From contig NZ_LZHT01000005.1 of the NCBI RefSeq assembly GCF_001667315.1, forward strand, positions 1 through 64,000: 64,000 nt of DNA, read 5' to 3'. Positions 59,244 to 64,000 of the stretch are shown here, in pieces. The DNA is from Mycobacterium sp. 852002-10029_SCH5224772. GTDB taxonomy: Bacteria > Actinomycetota > Actinomycetes > Mycobacteriales > Mycobacteriaceae. The first letter of the stretch is position 1; each line of letters starts with the position of its first letter. The position numbers and the translations under genes are program-made. The notes under the pieces are model-generated. The model did no database searches. It was given only the letters and a program-made list of their open reading frames with translations, and had not been told where the DNA came from.

Positions 59244-59363
59244 ATGTCTGCTCTCAAGCCGAAAGTCATTCTTGCCGTGGTCCTAACCTTCGCCGCTTTC
59301 ACTATGTCGGGATGCTTGGCGACGGTTGAATGCACGACTCCGATCACCTGCGTGCCGTCGTAG
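59244..59363 (+). CDS. 39-residue Cys-rich lipoprotein
   Basis: ATG at 59244 follows a GGATGGAG ribosome site. The product reads as a complete lipoprotein precursor: basic start (MSALKPK), hydrophobic core VILAVVLTFAAF, lipobox TMSGC with Cys24, then a 16-residue mature peptide with two further cysteines (Cys30, Cys36) that could form a loop of five residues. A TTGACA -35 box sits at 59161. Too small for standard annotation and of unknown role. Confidence 0.6.
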   Translation: MSALKPKVILAVVLTFAAFTMSGCLATVECTTPITCVPS

Positions 59364-59433
59364 CATTCCCCTGCTCTAGCTTGCGCACTGACGGCACGGG
59401 GCGGCCGAGGACAATCCCGAAAGCCACAGCCGC

Positions 59434-60351
59434 TCAGGCCGATGAGCTCGATTCGACGAGATAGTCCGCCAAAATACGGCCCACCAGCGACTCGATATTG
59501 GATTCGATCGATGACGCGAGCGTGGCGGTGACCGTCGCCACCGCTTGAGTGCGGAAGCGCACCAGCATGGTGATCAGCTCGGCGATTTCGGCGTCGGCCG
59601 GAAGCGGTGCACCGGGCTTGATGCGGTCGAGTACGTGTTCGGCTCCCGCGCGCACCAGCATGTCGCTGATCTTGTCGATCTCGGGGACGATCTGCTCGTG
59701 CAGGTCGATGAGCTTGTCCAATTCGACGCCGTAGCCGCGGATCTCGTTGAACGCTTCGATCAGCTTCGGGCGGGTGATGGTGGCGCCGGGCCCGTCAATC
59801 CGGATCACCGCAAGCGCCACCAGGCGCTCGAACGCTTGCGGGTCGCCGACGAGTCGCTGGGCGTCGGCCAGCGGCATGGTTTCCGGCTTTTCGGTGGTCC
59901 ACGGGCCAGCGATGGCGGTTTCGAGGCCCAGGACGTCGCCGAGGTTTTTGCCCTCCTCCCACGCGCTGAGCATTTCTCGTACGTGCGCAATCGTGTAGCC
60001 GCGGTCGAGCATCGAGGTGATCAGCCGCAATCGGGTCAGGTGGGTGTCGTTGAACAGCGCGATCCGCCCGACGCGCAGGGGCGGAGGCAGCAGCCCGCGG
60101 TCGCGGTAGACGCGGATGTTGCGGGTGGTGGTGCCCGCCAGCCGGGCCAGGTCGTCAATCCGGTACTCACCGGAGTTCGTGGCGCCGTGCGGGTGACGGA
60201 CCGCCGCGTCGAAAAGCTGTGACACCGCGCCCTCGATGAGTTGGCGATATTCCCGCGATTGGCGCCGGACGCGTTTGGGTGCGCGCCGCACGTTGTACAG
60301 CACGCTGGCGATCGTGCCGGGTTCGGGCCGCGACGCACGCTCGGTTGCCAT
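59434..60351 (-). CDS. MerR-family transcriptional regulator
   Basis: A 305-aa regulator. The winged helix motif YRIDDLARLAGTTTRNIRVYRDRGLLPPP lies at about residues 63-92, preceded by an unusually long basic N-terminal arm (about 60 residues) and followed by MLDRGYTIAHVREMLSAWEEG. The C-terminal 150 residues are helical and would bind the signal; they contain no Cys cluster, so metal sensing is unlikely. It lies 14 bp after the monooxygenase gene and is the last gene of the five-gene operon, which it may control. Confidence 0.82.
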   Translation of the reverse strand: MATERASRPEPGTIASVLYNVRRAPKRVRRQSREYRQLIEGAVSQLFDAAVRHPHGATNSGEYRIDDLARLAGTTTRNIRVYRDRGLLPPPLRVGRIALFNDTHLTRLRLITSMLDRGYTIAHVREMLSAWEEGKNLGDVLGLETAIAGPWTTEKPETMPLADAQRLVGDPQAFERLVALAVIRIDGPGATITRPKLIEAFNEIRGYGVELDKLIDLHEQIVPEIDKISDMLVRAGAEHVLDRIKPGAPLPADAEIAELITMLVRFRTQAVATVTATLASSIESNIESLVGRILADYLVESSSSA

Positions 60352-60365
60352 GTCAGTGCGCCATC

Positions 60366-61862
60366 TCAGGCGGATCGGGTGGCATGCGCCCGGGCGCGCG
60401 CCACCGCCTGATAGTCCTCATACCGGAAATCCCTCATCTGGCGAAGATACTGCGTGGCGAAGCCGGGATACATCGACCCGTTGAATCCGTCCTTGGTGAG
60501 GTACCAACTGCGGCACCCCGACATCCAGGTCGTCTTGGTCAGCCGGCGCTGCAGGGCCTCGTTGTGGCGACGTTGGACCTGTTCGCGCACATCGAGATAG
60601 CGCAGGTCTTGGTCGAGGATGGTTTTGATGCCGCGTACCACGTAGTCCAACTGGCCCTCGATGTAGACCAGTAGCGAGTTATGCCCCGGCCCGGAGTTCG
60701 GTCCGGTCATGACGAACAAGTTTGGATAGCCGTGCACGTTGATGCTCTTGTAAGCCTGTGCGCCATCGGCCCATTCGGCGGCCAGCGAGCGCCCACCGAG
60801 CCCGGTGACTCCGAAGGGCGGACCGGTCAGATGCACGTCGTAACCGGTCGCGAACACGATGCAATCGACATGGTGCTCGATGCCGTCGCTGGTGCGGATA
60901 CCCACCGGGCTCAACGTGGCGATCGGCCAGTCGATGAGCTTGCAGTTGTCGCGTTGCAGCGCGGGGTAATATTCGCTGGAGACCAGCATGCGCTTGCACC
61001 CCGGCCTGAAGTCGGGCGTCAACTGGCGCCGCAGCCACGCATCCTTCACCTGAGCGCGCAGGTGCGCCCGCCCGAGCCGGGCGACCAACGATGTCAACGG
61101 CGTATCCCACACCAGCGCCATGGCGCTGGCCTCGTGGCCCCAGTAGAGGGCCTGACGCGCAAGCTGTTGGGTGGCAGGGATTTTCGCGAACAAGCCCTGC
61201 ACGGCCGGTGGGGTGGCGGCATCCAAGCGCGGCAGCACCCAGCACGGCGTGCGCTGGAAAACCTTGACGAACTCGGCCCGCTTGACCAACTCGGGGATGA
61301 TCTGGATGGCGCTGGCCCCGGTACCGATGACCGCGACGCGCTTGCCCGCGAAGTCGTAGTCGTGATCCCAGCGGGCGCTGTGGATCTTGTGCCCGCGGTA
61401 GCTGTCCAGGCCTCGGATATCGGGGAAGCTGACGTCGGAGAGCGGACCGGATGCCAGCACCACGCTGCGGGCGCGGAATTTCTTGCGGTTCTTGGTGGTC
61501 GCGGTCCAGACACCGGCGTCCTCGTCGAAGGCCAAGTCCTTGACCTCGTGGCCGAACTTGATGCGGCCGCGGATGCCGAACCGGTCGGCCATGTCCTCGA
61601 GGTGGCGATAGATCTCCGGGGCGGGGGAGTAGGTTCGCGACCAGGTCGGGTTCTTCACGAACGAGTACGAGTACAGCAGCGACGGGACGTCACAGCTGGC
61701 ACCGGGATACGTTGTGTCGCGCCAGGTTCCGCCGACCCGGTCGGCGCGCTCCAGCATCACGATGTCGTCGACTCCGGCTTCGGCCAATCGGGTCGCCGCA
61801 CCCAATCCGGTGAAGCCGGCTCCGACGATGAGCGCCGCGTGGACGCGGTTGTTGTTCGCCAT
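60366..61862 (-). CDS. Flavin-dependent Baeyer-Villiger-type monooxygenase
   Basis: A 498-aa FAD/NADPH monooxygenase related to EthA and MymA. The ATG at 61862 places the FAD motif GAGFTG at residues 14-19; the NADPH motif is VAVIGTGASAIQI; between them YRGHKIHSARWD matches the Baeyer-Villiger fingerprint FxGxxxHxxxW with Tyr for Phe. Such enzymes insert oxygen into ketones or oxidise thioamides. It is 2 bp after the ferritin-like gene, so translation is coupled. Substrate unknown; the lipase and SDR neighbours point to an acyl or keto lipid. Confidence 0.85.
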   Translation of the reverse strand: MANNNRVHAALIVGAGFTGLGAATRLAEAGVDDIVMLERADRVGGTWRDTTYPGASCDVPSLLYSYSFVKNPTWSRTYSPAPEIYRHLEDMADRFGIRGRIKFGHEVKDLAFDEDAGVWTATTKNRKKFRARSVVLASGPLSDVSFPDIRGLDSYRGHKIHSARWDHDYDFAGKRVAVIGTGASAIQIIPELVKRAEFVKVFQRTPCWVLPRLDAATPPAVQGLFAKIPATQQLARQALYWGHEASAMALVWDTPLTSLVARLGRAHLRAQVKDAWLRRQLTPDFRPGCKRMLVSSEYYPALQRDNCKLIDWPIATLSPVGIRTSDGIEHHVDCIVFATGYDVHLTGPPFGVTGLGGRSLAAEWADGAQAYKSINVHGYPNLFVMTGPNSGPGHNSLLVYIEGQLDYVVRGIKTILDQDLRYLDVREQVQRRHNEALQRRLTKTTWMSGCRSWYLTKDGFNGSMYPGFATQYLRQMRDFRYEDYQAVARARAHATRSA

Positions 61863-61864
61863 TT

Positions 61865-62785
61865 TCACGCCGCAGGCTCGTGGGTGAGTTCCCCAACCCA
61901 TGTCGGTACCGACGGAAGCAGGGGCCGCGGATATCGGTCGGAAAGCCACACCATCGAATTCGCCAGCAGGTGGTACGGATGGCGTGGATTCGTGACCACT
62001 CCGGCGTAGCGCCTCAGGAAACGATACGTCGGTACCCGCCTGGTACGTTCGCCGCGATCACCAAGCTCTTTGAATCGTTTCACCGCCCGGTAAAGCCGCT
62101 CGGGCTCCATGCCCATGGCGGTGATCTCGTTGCGGATCCTGTTGATCAGCGGTGCACCCATGATCGCACCGATGATGAGACCCGGAGTGGCATTGTGGCC
62201 GACGAAGTCGATTAGCAACCGGCGGATCTTCGCATGTCCGATCATGTCGAGAACTTCGAAATCGACGACCAGATGGCGTGATTCGTCATTGTTGATCTTC
62301 TCGAAAACCTGGTGGCAAACGGGGTCGTGCACCTCGTCGAGGAGAAATTTCAACAGCGCACCGTCCAGCGCGACTTCGAGCATCGGAATGACGGTGCCGA
62401 GCAGAGACAGCGGCATGTCGTCGGCCCAGCGGTCCAGCCAGTCGATCGCCAATCGGATGTTCACGTTCGGCTCGGGAATCTCACCGTCTTCGAGCATGCC
62501 CCAGCGCTTCATCAGCGCCAGTTCGGCATTGGCGTGGCGCTGCTCCTCGGCGTGGAAGTAGCGGTAGATCTCGGCGATGGTCGGTGTGGGTGCCTTCTTC
62601 GCCAGCGCCGCGAAGCCCCTGGCACCGATGTTCTCGATCCAGCACAGGTCGGCCATGAACGCCTTGAGCTGTGGCCGCTGTTCATCACTGATTGTTTCGG
62701 CACCGGGTGCGTCCCAGTCGATATCGGCGAGTGCCCACTGCCGGTCTTTGATCTTGGCGAGCATGGCTTCCATGTCGATGGCCAC
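61865..62785 (-). CDS. Diiron ferritin-like domain protein
   Basis: A 306-aa helical protein. GTG at 62785 follows AAAGGAG; the first ATG is 4 codons later. Two ExxH pairs, HAEEQRHANAE near residue 90 and NNDESRHLVVDFE near residue 180, are the ligands of a ferritin-like diiron centre. The set of a diiron protein beside a flavin monooxygenase suggests a hydroxylase or oxygenase acting on the same substrate. I recognise no characterised family member, so function is open. Confidence 0.75.
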   Translation of the reverse strand: MAIDMEAMLAKIKDRQWALADIDWDAPGAETISDEQRPQLKAFMADLCWIENIGARGFAALAKKAPTPTIAEIYRYFHAEEQRHANAELALMKRWGMLEDGEIPEPNVNIRLAIDWLDRWADDMPLSLLGTVIPMLEVALDGALLKFLLDEVHDPVCHQVFEKINNDESRHLVVDFEVLDMIGHAKIRRLLIDFVGHNATPGLIIGAIMGAPLINRIRNEITAMGMEPERLYRAVKRFKELGDRGERTRRVPTYRFLRRYAGVVTNPRHPYHLLANSMVWLSDRYPRPLLPSVPTWVGELTHEPAA

Positions 62786-62811
62786 CGGGAGCTCCTTTGC
62801 GTTGGGTTTGT

Positions 62812-63654
62812 TCAGGGCAGGTTGATGCGGGAGATCAGGCCGGCCGCGCGCGTATAGGTTTGCGGGGCCAGGCGTTTGACGTTCCAGCCGATCTTGGCGT
62901 CGAACTGCGGCATGCAGTACAGTTCGCCGCGGTCGTGTGTGTCCAAACAGATTCGCGCGACTTTGTCGGGCGAGAGTCCGGTCCAGCGCATCAATTTGGC
63001 GGCAAGCTCGTTGGATTGCTCGCTGATGCGGCCGGACTCGAGAATGTTGGTCTTGACGAAGGTCGGACACAGCACGGTGACCCGCACCGCCGTGCCGGCG
63101 AGTTCGGCGGCCAGGGTCTCCGACAGCGACAGCACACCGGCCTTGCTGACGTTGTAGGCGGCCATTCCCGGAGCGGCACCGAATGCCGCCGCGGAGGCCA
63201 CGTTGATGATGCCCCGGGGCGTGCGGGGCGGCTCGGCGTCGCGCAGGATCGGGGTGAACACGTGGCAGCCGTGGATGGGACCCCACAGGTTGATGCCCAG
63301 GGTCCAGGACCAATCGTCCAGGGGCGCATCGCCGATGGCGGCACCGCCGGCACCGACGCCGGCGTTGTTGATCACCAAGGTGGGTGCCGTGGCGAACCAG
63401 GACTGTGACTGTTCGGCCAGTGCCTGCACCTCGTCGAATCGTGATACGTCGCAACGCATTGCCACCGCCTTGGCGCCGTGCTCCGCGATCGTGTCGGCCG
63501 TCCGCTGCGCTGCCGCCTCGTCGATGTCGCTGCACACCACCGCGCCGCCGCGACGGCCGAGTTCGACGGCAAAGGCGGCGCCGATACCGCTTCCGGCGCC
63601 GGTGACCACCGCCGAGGCGCCCCGGCTGATTTTGGGCTTGTTGAGTCCGAACAT
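62812..63654 (-). CDS. Short-chain dehydrogenase/reductase
   Basis: A 280-aa SDR with the cofactor motif TGAGSGIG at residues 18-25, DIDEAAAQRTADTI (acidic residue after beta-2, favouring NAD), NNAGVG and the catalytic AAYNVSKAG (Tyr-x3-Lys). It would interconvert an alcohol and ketone. ATG at 63654 lies 2 bp after the upstream lipase stop; the diiron gene begins 26 bp downstream. The C-terminal part (LAPQTYTRAAGLISRINLP) is typical of mycobacterial SDRs acting on lipids. Confidence 0.88.
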   Translation of the reverse strand: MFGLNKPKISRGASAVVTGAGSGIGAAFAVELGRRGGAVVCSDIDEAAAQRTADTIAEHGAKAVAMRCDVSRFDEVQALAEQSQSWFATAPTLVINNAGVGAGGAAIGDAPLDDWSWTLGINLWGPIHGCHVFTPILRDAEPPRTPRGIINVASAAAFGAAPGMAAYNVSKAGVLSLSETLAAELAGTAVRVTVLCPTFVKTNILESGRISEQSNELAAKLMRWTGLSPDKVARICLDTHDRGELYCMPQFDAKIGWNVKRLAPQTYTRAAGLISRINLP

Positions 63655-63656
63655 TG

Positions 63657-64000
63657 TCAGCGGGCCTCCTCGGCCGGGATGCGGGCGTCCTGCAGGGCGT
63701 GGGCGATGAAGCGCGCGACGTAGGCCATGGCCTTGGCGGCCTCGGGTGTCATGCGTGGCAACGCCTGGAAGACGTGCACCTGGTGGGGCCAGATTTGGAG
63801 TTCGCATCGGCCCCCGGCGGTTTGGATGTCGTCGGCGAGTTGGCGCGCGTCCCCTTGCAGCATCTCGGCGCCGCCGGCCTGGATCAGGGTGGGCGGAAGC
63901 GCGGGGCCACCGGCGACGTCGAGCGTCAGCCGCTGGTGGGTGAGGTCGACGCCGCTGTGGTAGAGGCCGACCAACCGGACCGCGTTGGCCGTCCGGGTGG
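63657..64000 (-). CDS. C-terminal part of an alpha/beta-hydrolase (Lip family), cut by window edge
   Basis: The last 113 codons of a hydrolase; the 5' part lies beyond the window. The frame shows the late strands and catalytic residues of the HSL/Lip esterase family: IQAGGAEMLQGDARQLA with the Asp, and WPHQVHVFQ with the His. The nucleophile Ser motif would be outside. It is the first visible gene of the operon with SDR, diiron protein, monooxygenase and MerR, as in the mymA-type region where a lipase, an SDR and a monooxygenase occur together. Confidence 0.75.
   Translation of the reverse strand, partial: TRTANAVRLVGLYHSGVDLTHQRLTLDVAGGPALPPTLIQAGGAEMLQGDARQLADDIQTAGGRCELQIWPHQVHVFQALPRMTPEAAKAMAYVARFIAHALQDARIPAEEAR

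Overview
The window is a high-GC chromosomal segment from a mycobacterium, most likely a slow grower. Gene order follows the M. tuberculosis block Rv2421c to Rv2386c, read in the opposite direction: nadD, rsfS, gpgP, octT, degV, then comEA, comEC, holA, rpsT, the Rv2411c-Rv2409c trio, rnz, CBS protein, PemK-like protein, lepA, lppR, trehalase, subI-cysT-cysW-cysA, cysH, sirA, hemW, an SbtA-like transporter and mbtI. Species cannot be fixed from the sequence alone. The separation of mbtI from any other mycobactin gene inside the window recalls the M. avium complex, but that is only an inference.

Layout. 0.2-3.6 kb: a tightly overlapping operon for NAD synthesis (nadD), ribosome silencing (rsfS), methylglucose lipopolysaccharide synthesis (gpgP, octT) and a DegV protein; octT carries two MIRU-like 57-bp repeats in frame. 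3.6-30 kb: an accessory lipid block sitting where M. tuberculosis has only eis. It holds an mmpS/mmpL pair, a DapB-like dehydrogenase, a five-gene lipid locus (FAAL, secreted PE-PPE hydrolase, MmpL10-type transporter, PapA3-type acyltransferase and a divergent 3686-residue two-module polyketide synthase), a PPOX-fold protein and two acyl-CoA dehydrogenases. Order, orientation and domain content match the trehalose polyphleate (TPP) locus of rapid growers. 30-38 kb: competence-type DNA uptake proteins, DNA polymerase III delta, S20, and a conserved ATP-grasp / alpha-E / transglutaminase trio. 38-46 kb: RNase Z, CBS protein, PemK-like protein, LepA with a probable non-canonical start, two paralogous lipoproteins and a GH15 trehalase. 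46-53 kb: sulfate uptake and assimilation, with both sulfur operons preceded by short Cys-rich reading frames of the cysteine-attenuator type. 53-59.4 kb: hemW, SbtA-like permease, mbtI with an IdeR-like box, a DesA1 paralogue with a DosR-like box, and a 39-residue lipoprotein. 59.4-64 kb: a five-gene operon (lipase fragment, SDR, diiron ferritin-like protein, Baeyer-Villiger monooxygenase, MerR regulator).

How genes work together. The FAAL would load a starter acid on the PKS; the PKS builds a long unbranched chain; PapA3 acylates trehalose; MmpL10 exports the intermediate; the secreted PE-PPE protein would finish acyl transfer outside the membrane. SubI-CysTWA import sulfate, CysH reduces APS to sulfite and SirA reduces sulfite to sulfide. 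GpgP and OctT act on the glucosylglycerate primer of methylglucose lipopolysaccharide.

Two families of dispersed hairpin repeats occur: one at 32542 and 43964 with a compensatory stem change, and one at 39731 and 53271. No tRNA, rRNA, CRISPR array, transposase, integrase or prophage gene was seen.
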